Source: Deltaproteobacteria bacterium
GTDB lineage: Bacteria; Myxococcota_A; UBA796; UBA9615
Reading direction: 5' to 3'
Assembly (NCBI GenBank): GCA_023954745.1
Contig: JAGSHC010000024.1
Span: 1-40,967 of the forward strand
Length of the DNA: 40,967 nucleotides
The notes beneath the pieces were generated by a model. That model made no database searches. It was not told the origin of the DNA and saw nothing but the letters and a program-made list of their open reading frames with translations. Below are positions 1 through 8,198 of this stretch, one piece after another. Made by a program: the position numbers and the translations under genes. Positions within the stretch are counted from its first letter, which is position 1; each line of letters begins with the position of its first letter.

Positions 1-204
1 CCCCTCTTCCACGGGACCGACACGACCATGGCGATGCTCGCTGTCGCCGACCGGGTGATGAGCGGGCTGACGGTCCGCGAGGACCGCTGCCGAGCCGCCA
101 TGAGCGAGGAACTCTTCGCCACCGAGGAGGCCTATCGGCTGGTGCGCGAGGGCGTCCCGTTCCGCGAGGCCTACAAGCGAGTCGGCAGCAAGTATCTGAA
201 GTAG
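1..204 (+). CDS. argH: Argininosuccinate lyase, C-terminal end (partial)
   Basis: The first 67 residues read in frame 1 to a TAG and match the helical C-terminus of the fumarase/aspartase superfamily, specifically argininosuccinate lyase. The phrase ATEEAYRLVREGVPFREAY corresponds to the conserved ArgH tail in which 'A-T-D-x-A-x-x-L-V-x-K-G-x-P-F-R-x-A' precedes the last helix. ArgH cleaves argininosuccinate to arginine and fumarate in the cytosol. The gene enters from outside the window, so its start and active site are not visible. A 20-bp perfect palindrome lies 13 bases after the stop. Adenylosuccinate lyase is an alternative but lacks this tail. Confidence 0.8.
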   Translation, partial: PLFHGTDTTMAMLAVADRVMSGLTVREDRCRAAMSEELFATEEAYRLVREGVPFREAYKRVGSKYLK

Positions 205-216
205 CTGCTCCGTCGA

Positions 217-236
217 GGGTGGCGCATGCGCCACCC
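217..236. promoter_or_regulatory. 20-bp perfect palindrome, operator or terminator stem
   Basis: GGGTGGCGCATGCGCCACCC is perfectly self-complementary. It lies after the argH stop and about 14 bp before the putative -10 (250-255) of the next gene, so it overlaps where a -35 element would be. No T-run follows, which favours a protein-binding operator over an intrinsic terminator, but either is possible. Confidence 0.5.
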
Positions 237-249
237 CAGACGCCTCCCC

Positions 250-261
250 TACTGTGTCGTC
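250..261 (+). promoter_or_regulatory. Putative leaderless promoter (TACTGT, 6 nt before ATG 262)
   Basis: TACTGT at 250-255 is followed by 6 nt and then the ATG at 262. No Shine-Dalgarno sequence precedes this ATG. The same TANNNT-N6-start arrangement recurs at eight other genes in the window, which supports both a leaderless transcript and the choice of this start. Confidence 0.55.
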
Positions 262-2910
262 ATGAGCGACGCACTGGTCCTCGACCTCACCCGCATCAGC
301 CCCTCTGACTTCGCGGCGGTGGGCGGCAAGGGCGCAAACCTCGGCGCTCTGACGGCCATGGGCCTCTCGGTGCCCAGCGGGTTCTGCGTCACGACCCACG
401 GCTTTCGAGCGTTCGTCGCCGAGGACGTTGTCTTCGACGAGCAGATCGCGGGGCTCGAGAAGCTCCAGGCTGAAGACATCGAGGGAGCTCGGACGGCTGG
501 CGAGGCCCTGCGCGCTCACCTGACGAGCCGCCCTCTCCCGCACCCCGTCGCGGACGCCGTGCGGGAGGCACTCGCAGGCTCAGACCCCACGCAGGCTTGG
601 GCGGTGCGGTCGAGTGCGACGGCCGAGGACCTGCCAGGTGCTTCGTTCGCGGGCCAACAGGACACCTACCTCAACATCATCGGCGCGGACTCGGTGCTCG
701 AGCACGTGCGCCGCTGTTTCGCCTCGCTCTACACCGACCGGGCGATCCTCTATCGCATGCAGCAAGGCATCCCACACCGCGGAGTCGCTCTTAGCGCGGT
801 CGTGCAGAGGATGGTGCAGCCGCGGTCCTCAGGGATTCTGTTCACTGCAGACCCCGTGAGCGGTCACCGCGGGGTGATGGCCATCGACGCGGGCTTCGGC
901 CTGGGAGAGGCCTTCGTGTCGGGGACGGTGAGCGCCGACCTGTTCCGCATCGACCGCCGCTCTGGGCGAGTCATCGAAGAGGTCCTCGCCACGAAGACCC
1001 ACGCGATCCGCTCCCTACCGGCTGGCGGCACGGAGAACGTCGCCCTGAGCGCGGCGGAGTCCACCAAGGCCTCCCTGACCCCGCCGGAGATCGCGGCGCT
1101 CGTGGCGGCCGGCGAGGCGATTGAGGTGGCGCAGGGCTGCCCTCAGGACATCGAGTGGTGCTTCGACGAGCAGGGACTGCACATCGTGCAGGCACGGCCG
1201 ATCACCTCCCTCTTTCCGCTCCCCACCGAGGGACTCGAGCCCGAGCGACTGTGGTTCTGCTTCAACCACTTCCAGGTGATGACGGACGCCATGCCACCCC
1301 TGGTGTGCGACATATGGCGGTTGTTGATGCCCTTCGGGCGGGAGTTGATTGGAGACCCCCGCCCCGCTCCCTGGGTCCTCGCGGCCGGAGGGCGGCTCTG
1401 GGTCGACATGGGGCCAGCCGCGCGCTTCGGCCCTACGCGCAAGATGATGCTCTTCGCCTTTGGGAAGGTGGAGGCGCTGGCCCAAGGCGCGTTGGCGATG
1501 GTCACCCAGCGGCCGGAGTTCGGGACGGGCCCCAGCGTGTCGGGGCTCGGCGTGGCTCGATTCTTCGGGCCGAAGCTGGCGACCCTGCAGAAGCACCTCT
1601 GGTTGGTGAACCTCGACACGGTGCAGAACCAGAAGAACGCCTGGCTCGACGGGCTGGTCCACCGAGTCCGGGGGACGGTGCAGGCGGGAGACCTGAAGCG
1701 CCGTGTGCTCGGGACCCACATCGAGCTGTCCAACCTGTTCGGGGAGCTTCTGAACATCATCCCGGCGGTGCTGCCGGGGTTCCTCGCCTCTGGACTGCTC
1801 CGGAAGCTCATGCCCGAGCACGGACAGCACATCGACGCGTTGGGTCGGGGCCTTCACGGAAACGTCACGGTGGAGATGGATCTGGACGTAGGCGACCTCG
1901 CCGACACCGCCCACGGCCTCCCAGAGGTGAAGTCGGCGCTGCTCGACGGACGGCCCTGGCAGGACCAGGAGGGGGCCACCGCGTTCCGCGCTGCTCTCGA
2001 CACCTTCCTGGACACCTGGGGGAGCCGCGCCACCTCGGAGATCGACTTCTCGCGCCCCCGATGGAGCGAAGATCCCACCGCGATCCTCAGCGCTGTCGCC
2101 GGGAATCTGGCGACCGGCAAACCCGGCGGGGCTCGGGCGCACCACGCAGAGCTCGCCCGGCGCGGCGAGGCTGCCCAGCGCACCCTCATCGACGCAGGCA
2201 GCAAGGGCATCTTCGGCTGGCTACGGGGTCGAGTCGTCCGACGGCTCACGAGAGCAGTGCGCGCGCTCGCTCCCATGAGGGAGCATCCGAAGTTCGCGAT
2301 CATTCGCATCGGCGCCGCCGTGCGCGAGTTGGTGGAGGAGGTCGGGGTCACCCTCGCTGCCGACGACCGCTTGCTCGCTGCGGAGGACGTGTGGTTCCTG
2401 CAGTGGGACGAGCTCGAGGAGGCGGTGCACGGGTTCGACGACTACCGCGTGGTGGTGGGACAGCGAAAGGCCGAGCACGCGCGCGATCAGGCGCTCTATC
2501 CCCCGCGGGTCATGACCGGCGAGGGAGAGGTTCCTCAGGTGAGCCACGACGCCGACGTCCCGGACGGCGCCCTGGCAGGGACTGCCGCCTCGGCTGGCGT
2601 CGTGGAGGGGATCGCCCGCGTCGTGCGCGACCCCCGCACCGAGGTGCTGCACAAGGGAGAGATCCTGATCGCGCCCTTCACGGACCCGGGCTGGACCCCG
2701 CTCTTCATCAACGCGGCGGGGCTGGTGATGGAGGTGGGCGGGCTGATGACCCACGGCTCCGTCGTGGCGCGCGAGTACGGGATCCCCGCGGTGGTGTGCG
2801 TCCCCGATGCGACCGCCGCCATCAAGACCGGCCAGCGCGTGCGCCTGAACGGCACCGAAGGCTGGGTCCAGGTCCTCGAGGACCCGGCCGAAGCCCCCGC
2901 GTCGGAGTAG
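262..2910 (+). CDS. PEP-utilising phosphotransferase (PEP synthase / rifampin phosphotransferase-like)
   Basis: 882 residues. The N-terminal third is a PPDK/PEP-synthase ATP-grasp domain (VGGKGANLGAL near residue 20, AVRSSATAEDLPGASFAGQ near 115, and the closing QDIEWCFDEQGLHIVQARP near 300). A divergent helical middle of about 450 residues follows, then the swivelling phosphohistidine domain with catalytic His831 in MTHGSVVAREYGIPAV. There is no PEP/pyruvate TIM barrel, so it is not a true PEP synthase. The order and length fit the rifampin phosphotransferase (Rph) family, which moves the beta-phosphate of ATP through histidine to a substrate. The middle domain fixes the substrate, and I cannot tell whether that is rifamycin or another compound. 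An in-frame ATG at 226 is possible, but 262 is preferred because the leaderless signal fits it and the next residues match family N-termini. Confidence 0.8.
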   Translation: MSDALVLDLTRISPSDFAAVGGKGANLGALTAMGLSVPSGFCVTTHGFRAFVAEDVVFDEQIAGLEKLQAEDIEGARTAGEALRAHLTSRPLPHPVADAVREALAGSDPTQAWAVRSSATAEDLPGASFAGQQDTYLNIIGADSVLEHVRRCFASLYTDRAILYRMQQGIPHRGVALSAVVQRMVQPRSSGILFTADPVSGHRGVMAIDAGFGLGEAFVSGTVSADLFRIDRRSGRVIEEVLATKTHAIRSLPAGGTENVALSAAESTKASLTPPEIAALVAAGEAIEVAQGCPQDIEWCFDEQGLHIVQARPITSLFPLPTEGLEPERLWFCFNHFQVMTDAMPPLVCDIWRLLMPFGRELIGDPRPAPWVLAAGGRLWVDMGPAARFGPTRKMMLFAFGKVEALAQGALAMVTQRPEFGTGPSVSGLGVARFFGPKLATLQKHLWLVNLDTVQNQKNAWLDGLVHRVRGTVQAGDLKRRVLGTHIELSNLFGELLNIIPAVLPGFLASGLLRKLMPEHGQHIDALGRGLHGNVTVEMDLDVGDLADTAHGLPEVKSALLDGRPWQDQEGATAFRAALDTFLDTWGSRATSEIDFSRPRWSEDPTAILSAVAGNLATGKPGGARAHHAELARRGEAAQRTLIDAGSKGIFGWLRGRVVRRLTRAVRALAPMREHPKFAIIRIGAAVRELVEEVGVTLAADDRLLAAEDVWFLQWDELEEAVHGFDDYRVVVGQRKAEHARDQALYPPRVMTGEGEVPQVSHDADVPDGALAGTAASAGVVEGIARVVRDPRTEVLHKGEILIAPFTDPGWTPLFINAAGLVMEVGGLMTHGSVVAREYGIPAVVCVPDATAAIKTGQRVRLNGTEGWVQVLEDPAEAPASE

Positions 2911-2967
2911 GCGCGCGAGCCAGCGGACCCGGCGGCGGCTCAGTCGGCCGGGCGATCCCAAGCAGGT

Positions 2968-2999
2968 CCGCCCCGGTCTGGCAAAGCCAGCCGGGGCGG
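2968..2999. terminator. Strong GC hairpin, terminator-like
   Basis: CCGCCCCGG (2968-2976), one unpaired T, CTGGC, loop AAA, GCCAG, CCGGGGCGG (2991-2999) forms a 14-bp stem with a single bulge. It lies 58 bases after the stop at 2910. No T-tract follows, so it may act with Rho or as a 3' end stabiliser. Confidence 0.5.
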
Positions 3000-3086
3000 T
3001 CCAAGAATCAACCGAGCAGCTCAGCGCAGCGCGCTGACCCCCTCAACGCCGAGCACCGCCAAACAGCGGACTCAGCCACCAACCCC

Positions 3087-3189
3087 CTGAGGGTTTCCGT
3101 GGATCCGAGCTCAAGGAGCCGAGACGGGCGCGTACTTCAATACGCAACCGAACGAGCGACGCCGAGATCGGACTCCCGGGGACCCTCAG
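3087..3189. repeat. Long imperfect palindrome, family copy 1
   Basis: The left arm 3087-3112 begins CTGAGGGT. The right arm 3164-3189 is its imperfect reverse complement: 20 of 26 positions are exact and three more are G-U compatible. A core hairpin GCGTA-CTTCAA-TACGC sits at 3130-3145. The right arm includes the rpsR stop codon (3186-3188). Related elements lie at 20373-20478, 21574-21709 and 28391-28551. Confidence 0.65.
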
Positions 3190-3395
3190 TCGCGGTTGGC
3201 GTAGGGGAGGAGCGAGAGATGCCGAGCGCGCTTGATGGCGGTGGTCACCGCACGCTGGTTCTTCGCGCTCAGTCCGCTGCGACGGCGGGGAAGGATCTTC
3301 CCGTCCTCGCTCACGAAGCGCTTGAGGGTCTTGACATCCTTGTAGTCAATTTCGAGGCCGGGGTTCGGGTTCCGGCGGCGACGGTCCTCAGACAT
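3186..3395 (-). CDS. rpsR: 30S ribosomal protein S18
   Basis: 69 residues. This is a component of the small-subunit platform that pairs with S6. The diagnostic core is present: [22 protein letters not shown] then [26 protein letters not shown], and the overall length is normal. The ATG at 3395 is chosen because TTGGAG lies 9 nt upstream. An in-frame TTG five codons earlier falls inside that SD and is unlikely. S18 usually sits with rpsF (S6), ssb and rplI, but here it stands alone on the minus strand, convergent with the PEP-utilising enzyme and divergent from the sigma factor. The N-terminus is Arg-rich and contains no zinc-binding cysteines. Confidence 0.95.
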   Translation of the reverse strand: MSEDRRRRNPNPGLEIDYKDVKTLKRFVSEDGKILPRRRSGLSAKNQRAVTTAIKRARHLSLLPYANRD

Positions 3396-3444
3396 GGTCT
3401 GAATCTCCAATGAGGGAAGGCGACAGCCTCGTCCCTCGATAAAT

Positions 3445-3469
3445 GCGCTACCGAAAGCCTTTCGGGCGC
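3445..3469. promoter_or_regulatory. 25-nt inverted repeat upstream of rpsR
   Basis: GCGC-TA-CCGAAAG-C-CTTTCGG-GCGC is an interrupted palindrome whose central 15 bases are an exact odd palindrome. It lies 50-75 bases upstream of the S18 start in the divergent region to the sigma-factor gene. The single central base makes a DNA operator more natural than an RNA hairpin. Confidence 0.4.
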
Positions 3470-3539
3470 AGGGCGGCGCACCCTAACCGACCTCCCTTCC
3501 GAAGCCAAGTGCGGGTTTTTCGATCAATACGTCGAATGT

Positions 3540-3623
3540 CTGACCCGCTGACCCGTCAGAGGTTGTGAATGCGCGAGGACCGCCCCGGGGCAAATGGGGC
3601 GCAACCGAGTGCATATTGACCCG
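3540..3623 (+). repeat. Three TGACCCG repeats upstream of the ECF sigma gene
   Basis: TGACCCG occurs at 3541-3547 and 3549-3555 (a tandem CTGACCCG pair) and again at 3617-3623, the last 43 bases before the sigma-factor start. They could be binding sites for a regulator or part of an autoregulated promoter. No classic ECF -35 (GGAAC) was found. Confidence 0.35.
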
Positions 3624-3666
3624 GACACGAGGGCCGTCCGGTCTTGCCATGATTGGGGAGACGTAC

Positions 3667-4263
3667 ATGCTCGCTCGAATTGCACCCGACCAAGAACTGC
3701 TCGCCGCCTACGCCAACGGGGACGAGTCCGCCTTTGAGACCCTCTACAAGCGCTACCGGCGCCGGCTGTGGGGACTCGCCAAGAAGATGGCCTGGGACAC
3801 CCAGCAGGCCGAGGACATCCTCGTAGAAGCGATGGCGGCCGTGTCCGTCCAAGCAAAACGAGGCGCCATCAAGGGAAGCTTCATCGGCTACTCCCTCACC
3901 GCGGTCCACCACCGAGGACTTCACGTCCTCGAGCGTCGCAACGAGCGAAACGCTCGTAAGGCCGTCGAGCTCAAGGTCTCCTTGCGCTCCGACTCCCCCA
4001 CTCCCGAACAGTCCTTGATGAAGCGTGCCCTCCGGGACGAGGTCTCCCAGGCCCTCGACGAACTACCCAAGAACGAGAGCACTGCGGTCTACCTGGTTGA
4101 CTGCCAAGGTCTCACCTACAAGGAAGCCGCTGCCGCGCTCGCCTGTAGTGAGGCCACCGTGAAGCGCCGCCTCCGCGAAGGGCGCCGCACCCTGGCCTTG
4201 AAGCTGGCCCACCTCCGCCCGGGGCGTCGCCCCTCGGAGGAAGCCGAAGGAGCTGCCGTATGA
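3667..4263 (+). CDS. ECF-type RNA polymerase sigma factor
   Basis: 198 residues. Region 2 is at residues 10-75 (AFETLYKRYRRRLWGLAKKM, then QQAEDILVEAM, which corresponds to the core-binding and -10-recognition helices). Region 4 is at 125-185 (ALDELPKNESTAVYLVDCQG, then LTYKEAAAALACSEATVKRR, the -35-binding helix-turn-helix). It is a sigma-70-family regulator without regions 1 and 3. The start at 3667 follows GGGGAG with 6 nt spacing; an ATG at 3649 has no such site. The 3' end overlaps the next gene by ATGA, so the two are translationally coupled. The pair fits the usual ECF sigma/anti-sigma arrangement, with activity probably controlled by the downstream membrane protein. The signal is unknown. 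Confidence 0.9.
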   Translation: MLARIAPDQELLAAYANGDESAFETLYKRYRRRLWGLAKKMAWDTQQAEDILVEAMAAVSVQAKRGAIKGSFIGYSLTAVHHRGLHVLERRNERNARKAVELKVSLRSDSPTPEQSLMKRALRDEVSQALDELPKNESTAVYLVDCQGLTYKEAAAALACSEATVKRRLREGRRTLALKLAHLRPGRRPSEEAEGAAV

Positions 4264-5009
4264 GCGACTGCGAGTCCAGCCAGACCTGGATCTGGGAAGT
4301 GGAGAGCGTCGACGAGCTCCCTCCCCAACCAATCTCCGACCACATCGACGGGTGCACGCCGTGCCAGGGAGAGCTGCGCGCGCGCCGCGATGTCGCTCGC
4401 GATCTCCGGGCCCTGCGGTTTGCGCTCGACGAGGCACCTCCTCAGCGCACCGACCGCGCTGTGCTCATGGGCGTCGGTGAGGCCATGGTGCAGGAGCAGG
4501 AGGCGTTCCTTCCCCCTGCCTCGATCACCACCGAGGTGCACCACCACCACGGCGGCCATCAGGCCCCCAGGGCGACCCCGTCCTGGATGCTGGCTGCTGC
4601 CGCCATCCTCTTCGTCGCTCTTGGCTCCGGCTTCTTCGCCGGGCGGATGAGCGTGCCCCCAGCTCCCGTGGTGACCACCGCGCCGGCTGGAGTCACGGCC
4701 CTGGCCACCTTCCATGGCCAAGACGTGCACAAGATGCACACCGTCGGCCTGCGGCAGGCGGGTCTTCAGGGCCTCATGGCGGGCGACACCTGGCTCCTGA
4801 CCGGACCGCGCGGCGGTCCGTATCGCGTCGTGGGCCGGGTCAACGTGGACCAGCTCGACACGAACTCTCTCCCGTCGTCCGGCAACGAAGAGATCGTCGT
4901 CGCCGTGGCGAGTGAGGGCCAGTGGAGCGCGGACAAGCGTCTCGCCCTCAACGATCTGAGCGACCCGGGCGTCTCGATCCTTGCCCGACGCTCGCTGTCC
5001 CAGCGATAG
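4260..5009 (+). CDS. Putative membrane anti-sigma factor with zinc-finger motif
   Basis: 249 residues. The N-terminal cytoplasmic part carries His28-x3-Cys32-x2-Cys35, the ZAS-type zinc motif of anti-sigma factors. One membrane segment follows at about 108-126 (SWMLAAAAILFVALGSGFFAG). The outer part of about 120 residues is unrecognised. Just before the membrane segment is a His-rich stretch (EVHHHHGGH), which could bind metal. The start overlaps the sigma gene by 4 bases, so coupled expression is expected. By analogy with ZAS proteins it should hold the sigma factor at the membrane until a signal is sensed, but the family assignment rests on the motif, topology and neighbour rather than on overall similarity. 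Confidence 0.75.
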   Translation: MSDCESSQTWIWEVESVDELPPQPISDHIDGCTPCQGELRARRDVARDLRALRFALDEAPPQRTDRAVLMGVGEAMVQEQEAFLPPASITTEVHHHHGGHQAPRATPSWMLAAAAILFVALGSGFFAGRMSVPPAPVVTTAPAGVTALATFHGQDVHKMHTVGLRQAGLQGLMAGDTWLLTGPRGGPYRVVGRVNVDQLDTNSLPSSGNEEIVVAVASEGQWSADKRLALNDLSDPGVSILARRSLSQR

Positions 5010-5086
5010 CGGCTCCGAAGAGGGCGAAGACCACAGTCTCCGGTTGCCCGCCAAAGACGGCATCCTGTGGCGCCTCCTCCTCGCGG

Positions 5087-5100
5087 CCGGAGCTCTCCGG
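5087..5100. terminator. Hairpin just after the glycogen phosphorylase stop
   Basis: CCGGAG-CT-CTCCGG lies 2 bases beyond the stop at 5103 on the minus strand and between two convergent genes. A second pair, CCACAG (5031-5036) and CTGTGG (5065-5070), brackets the rest of the gap. There is no T-run, so the terminator role is tentative. Confidence 0.35.
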
Positions 5101-5102
5101 CG

Positions 5103-7166
5103 CTACTTCGCCAGATACACCTGCCGCACATAATCAGCGACCATGCGATCGGTGTTGAACGCCGGCAAGCAGGTCGCGATGGCTCGCTTCATGCGCCGAA
5201 TCCAGTCCGCTGGGAGGCCATCCACGCGGTCGTAGAACAGCGGAACCACCTGGTCCTCCAGCGTCGAATACAGCGCTTCGGCGTCCGCGGCGTCCCCCCG
5301 CGCGAGGTCCGCGTCTGGCTCGACGTCTCCGACGCCCCAGCCGGACAGAGGCTCGGACTCGTATCCCTCGAGCCACCACCCGTCGAGGGTGCTGCAGTTG
5401 AGGCCGCCGTTCATGGACACCTTCTGGCCGGAGGTTCCGCTCGCTTCCAGAGGACGGCGCGGATTGTTGATCCACACGTCCACCCCCTGGGTCATGGACC
5501 GCCCGAGGTCGATCTCGTAGTTGGGGAGGAAGATCACGTGCCCCTGCATCTCGGGGTGCCCCGCCGCGCGGACCACGCGCTCGATGATCTCCTTGCCGGG
5601 CTTGTCGCGGGGGTGCGACTTGCCCGCATAGAGGAGATAGACGGGCCGGTCCTTGTTCGTCATGAGCGCGCACGCCCGGGCGAAGTCGGAGAGCAGCAGG
5701 TCGCCGCGCTTGTAGGGGGCGAAGCGCCGCGCGAAGCCGAGCAACAACGCGTCTTCGTCGATGCGCTGACCGAGACGGTCCTCGATGGTGTCCACGAGGC
5801 TCTGCTTCTGGCGCTGATGCGCATCCCACAAGGCCTGGTCCGGCACCGCTGCGAGATCGAGCTCCTCTCCCGAGACGATCTGGGAGAGCACGTCCTTCCC
5901 GAGGTGCTCCTCCAGCACACCGCGCACGGGCGCTCCGAGCCACGACGGCGCGTGCACGCCGTTGGTGATGTGCCCAATGGGGACCTCGGCATCCTCGGAG
6001 GCGTGGCTGTACAGCCCGCGCCACATCTGCCGGCTCACCTCACCGTGCTTGGCGCTCACTCCGTTGGTGGCGCGACTCTGTTCGAGGGCGATGACCGTCA
6101 TGCAGAACGGGTCGTCCCCGTGCTTCTGCTCCCGACCCAGGTCCATGAGCTCATCGGGCGACAGCCCCAGCTGCGCTCGGTAGTTCCCCAACACCTGGTC
6201 GAGCAGCTTCTCATCGAAGCGGTCGTGTCCCGCCGGCACCGGGGTGTGAGTCGTGAACACGCACTGGGTGCGCACCCGCTCCCAGGCCTCCTCCGGGTGA
6301 CAGCCGGTGTGGATCTCTTCGCGGTACCGCTCGAGCAGCACGAAGGCGGTGTGGCCCTCGTTGAGATGGAGCACGTTCGGATTCATGCCGAGGCCACGAA
6401 TGGCCCGCAGACCACCGATACCGAGAACGACCTCCTGACAGATGCGCGTGCGCCGATCCCCACCGTAGAGCCGCCGCGTCAGCCAGCGGTCCTCCTCGAT
6501 GTTGTTGGAGACGTCCGTATCGAGCAGCAGCAGGCGGACCCGGCCAACCCGGGCCTCGAAGACCTCGGCCCGCAGGTACCGGTCGTACATCGGGACGTAC
6601 ACCTCGAGAGGCTGGCCCCCAGGCCCGAGCGCGCGCCCGAGTCCCAGGTCCGCGTGGCTCGAGGGGATGTAGTCCTCCCACTGGGCACCGTCACGGATGG
6701 TCTGTCGGAAGTAGCCATCCCGATAGAACAGACCCACCGCGGTGAAGGGCACGCCGAGGTCCGAGGCGGACTTCACGTGGTCGCCGGCGAGCACGCCGAG
6801 GCCACCGCTGTAGATGGGCAAGCTCTCGTGCACGCCGAACTCCGCGGAGAAGTACGCGACCCCTCCCGGGGCGTCGTCGGCGTGGTTCTGCTGCCACCAG
6901 GTCCCCTGCCCCGCCATGTACGCGTCGAAGGCGCCGACCACCTCGGCCAGCTGGGTCTGAACCGACGCATCCCGCGAGAGCTCACGCCACCGACGCGCCG
7001 AGATCGCCGACACGAGCTTGCTCGAAGAGCCCCGGGCCACGTCGAAGGCGTTGGGGTCGAGGGACCGGACGAAGTCGCGAGGACCGGGGTTCCAGGTCCA
7101 CCAGAAGTTGGAGAGCAGGCGGTTCAGACCCGGCAGCGCGTCGGGAATGAGGGACGAGAAGGGCAT
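5103..7166 (-). CDS. glgP: Alpha-glucan phosphorylase (short, Thermotoga-type)
   Basis: 687 residues. The enzyme phosphorolyses glycogen or maltodextrin to glucose-1-phosphate using PLP. The N-terminus (LPGLNRLLSNFWWTWNPGPRDF) and YFSAEFGVHESLPIYSGGLG, near residue 107, mark the 'alpha-glucan family phosphorylase' branch rather than the 800-residue E. coli/animal branch. The PLP lysine is Lys582 in EASGTSGQKVSMNGGLN. TTHTPVPAGHD and NGVH...SW are also typical. It lies in the cytosol. Its ATG shares one base with the stop of the upstream gene (TGATG), so translation is coupled to the unknown protein at 7166-8143. No other glycogen gene is in view. Confidence 0.93.
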   Translation of the reverse strand: MPFSSLIPDALPGLNRLLSNFWWTWNPGPRDFVRSLDPNAFDVARGSSSKLVSAISARRWRELSRDASVQTQLAEVVGAFDAYMAGQGTWWQQNHADDAPGGVAYFSAEFGVHESLPIYSGGLGVLAGDHVKSASDLGVPFTAVGLFYRDGYFRQTIRDGAQWEDYIPSSHADLGLGRALGPGGQPLEVYVPMYDRYLRAEVFEARVGRVRLLLLDTDVSNNIEEDRWLTRRLYGGDRRTRICQEVVLGIGGLRAIRGLGMNPNVLHLNEGHTAFVLLERYREEIHTGCHPEEAWERVRTQCVFTTHTPVPAGHDRFDEKLLDQVLGNYRAQLGLSPDELMDLGREQKHGDDPFCMTVIALEQSRATNGVSAKHGEVSRQMWRGLYSHASEDAEVPIGHITNGVHAPSWLGAPVRGVLEEHLGKDVLSQIVSGEELDLAAVPDQALWDAHQRQKQSLVDTIEDRLGQRIDEDALLLGFARRFAPYKRGDLLLSDFARACALMTNKDRPVYLLYAGKSHPRDKPGKEIIERVVRAAGHPEMQGHVIFLPNYEIDLGRSMTQGVDVWINNPRRPLEASGTSGQKVSMNGGLNCSTLDGWWLEGYESEPLSGWGVGDVEPDADLARGDAADAEALYSTLEDQVVPLFYDRVDGLPADWIRRMKRAIATCLPAFNTDRMVADYVRQVYLAK

Positions 7167-8143
7167 CAGGATTGCTCCAAGGTCGAGAGCCAGCGCGTGA
7201 ACGCGTCGGTAGAGACGATGTGCCGGGCTTGCACGAGCAGCAGCTCGTGGGCCGGAAGAGTGAGGGTGTCCCGCAGACCGAGCTCATCCAGGGTCTCCCC
7301 CAGAGTGCGCGTGCCCTCCGCGGTGACGAGGTCGGTGAGCCAACTGCGGAGCTGATCCTCGAAGCCGTCCCCCGTGATCCATCCGGCGATGGAGTCACGC
7401 GCGAGGCGACCGAGGCCCCGGGGGTCTGCTCCGCGAAGCTCCCGGGCAAGCTCGGGGCCCGTGAACCGCAGAGCACCGTTGAGGAGCGCAGTGCGCAGGG
7501 CTGCCTGCTCGGCGGCCCGGGCGGGGTCGGAGATCTGGTCGGCGATGCGACCCAGGACCCCGGTCAGGGCACCGTCGGTGAACTCCTCCGCCCGACGCTC
7601 CAGCTGCTTCTCTACCTCGGATCCCACCGCCCCGACCATGTCACCAGCCAGGGCGCCGAGAGTGCCTGCGCGGCGCTTCGCGAAGCGACCGAGGCCCGAC
7701 GCGAGACCACCGACCGCCGACGTCTCCCCCGCCGAGCGCGCCTTGCGGGCAAAGCCCACCACCGCATCGACGAGGATCTCCTTGAGGAGGGTGCGCACCG
7801 GCGGCTGGTCGAGGAGACGCAAGACAAGGTCGCGGCTGGGCGAGTACGGACGCGCGGCGAGGGTACGGAGACCCTCCAACACCGCGGACGGAACCCGGTC
7901 TTCGACGACTCCGTCGAGCGCTTCGAGATACTCGACCCCGTCGAGCACGCCCCGCACCAGACGCTCTTCGGCTGCGTCCGACCCTGCCCAGGCAATCAAC
8001 ACCTCGGCCGTCAGGGCAGGCCAGCGCTGAAGGTCCACCACGTCCGCCATGGGCCGCGAGAGCGCGTCGTCGACAATGAGGGCGACGAGGCCAGCCAAGG
8101 GGCCGTCTTCGGCGGGGTCTTGGAGTCGTTCCAGGAGTGACAC
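7166..8143 (-). CDS. Unknown helical protein upstream of glgP
   Basis: 325 residues, not recognised. It is rich in Ala, Leu, Arg and Glu and appears all-helical. A Gly/Ala-rich middle (SAVGGLASGLGRFAKRRAG then TLGALAGDMVGAVGSEVEKQ, about residues 150-190) could be an amphipathic membrane-associated segment. No signal peptide and no catalytic motif are seen. The frame stays open to 8287, but the extra N-terminus overlaps a better small ORF and has the Arg/Pro/Ser composition of out-of-frame sequence. GTG 8143 is chosen because TACTAT lies exactly 6 nt upstream, matching the leaderless pattern. It is coupled to glgP by a TGATG overlap, suggesting a link to storage-glucan metabolism, but this is only context. 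Confidence 0.65.
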   Translation of the reverse strand: MSLLERLQDPAEDGPLAGLVALIVDDALSRPMADVVDLQRWPALTAEVLIAWAGSDAAEERLVRGVLDGVEYLEALDGVVEDRVPSAVLEGLRTLAARPYSPSRDLVLRLLDQPPVRTLLKEILVDAVVGFARKARSAGETSAVGGLASGLGRFAKRRAGTLGALAGDMVGAVGSEVEKQLERRAEEFTDGALTGVLGRIADQISDPARAAEQAALRTALLNGALRFTGPELARELRGADPRGLGRLARDSIAGWITGDGFEDQLRSWLTDLVTAEGTRTLGETLDELGLRDTLTLPAHELLLVQARHIVSTDAFTRWLSTLEQS

Positions 8144-8170
8144 GGGCAGATAGTAACTCAGCTTTGAGTT
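8144..8170 (-). promoter_or_regulatory. Leaderless promoter with overlapping inverted repeat
   Basis: On the minus strand TACTAT (8155-8150) is followed by CTGCCC and the GTG at 8143. The palindrome AACTCA-GCTT-TGAGTT (8155-8170) touches the upstream edge of this hexamer, so a bound repressor would block polymerase. Read as RNA, it would be a short hairpin ending the small ORF transcript. Confidence 0.5.
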
Positions 8171-8198
8171 ACGTCCAGGCCCGCGACGCCCTCGGGAC

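Noticed and set aside
1155-3413. Long open frame of 752 codons overlapping the PEP-utilising enzyme
   Set aside because: It is Arg/Gly/Pro-rich and shifted relative to a clear enzyme; high GC leaves long non-coding frames open.
5067-7355. 762-codon open frame on the plus strand
   Set aside because: It is antisense to alpha-glucan phosphorylase, which has complete motifs.
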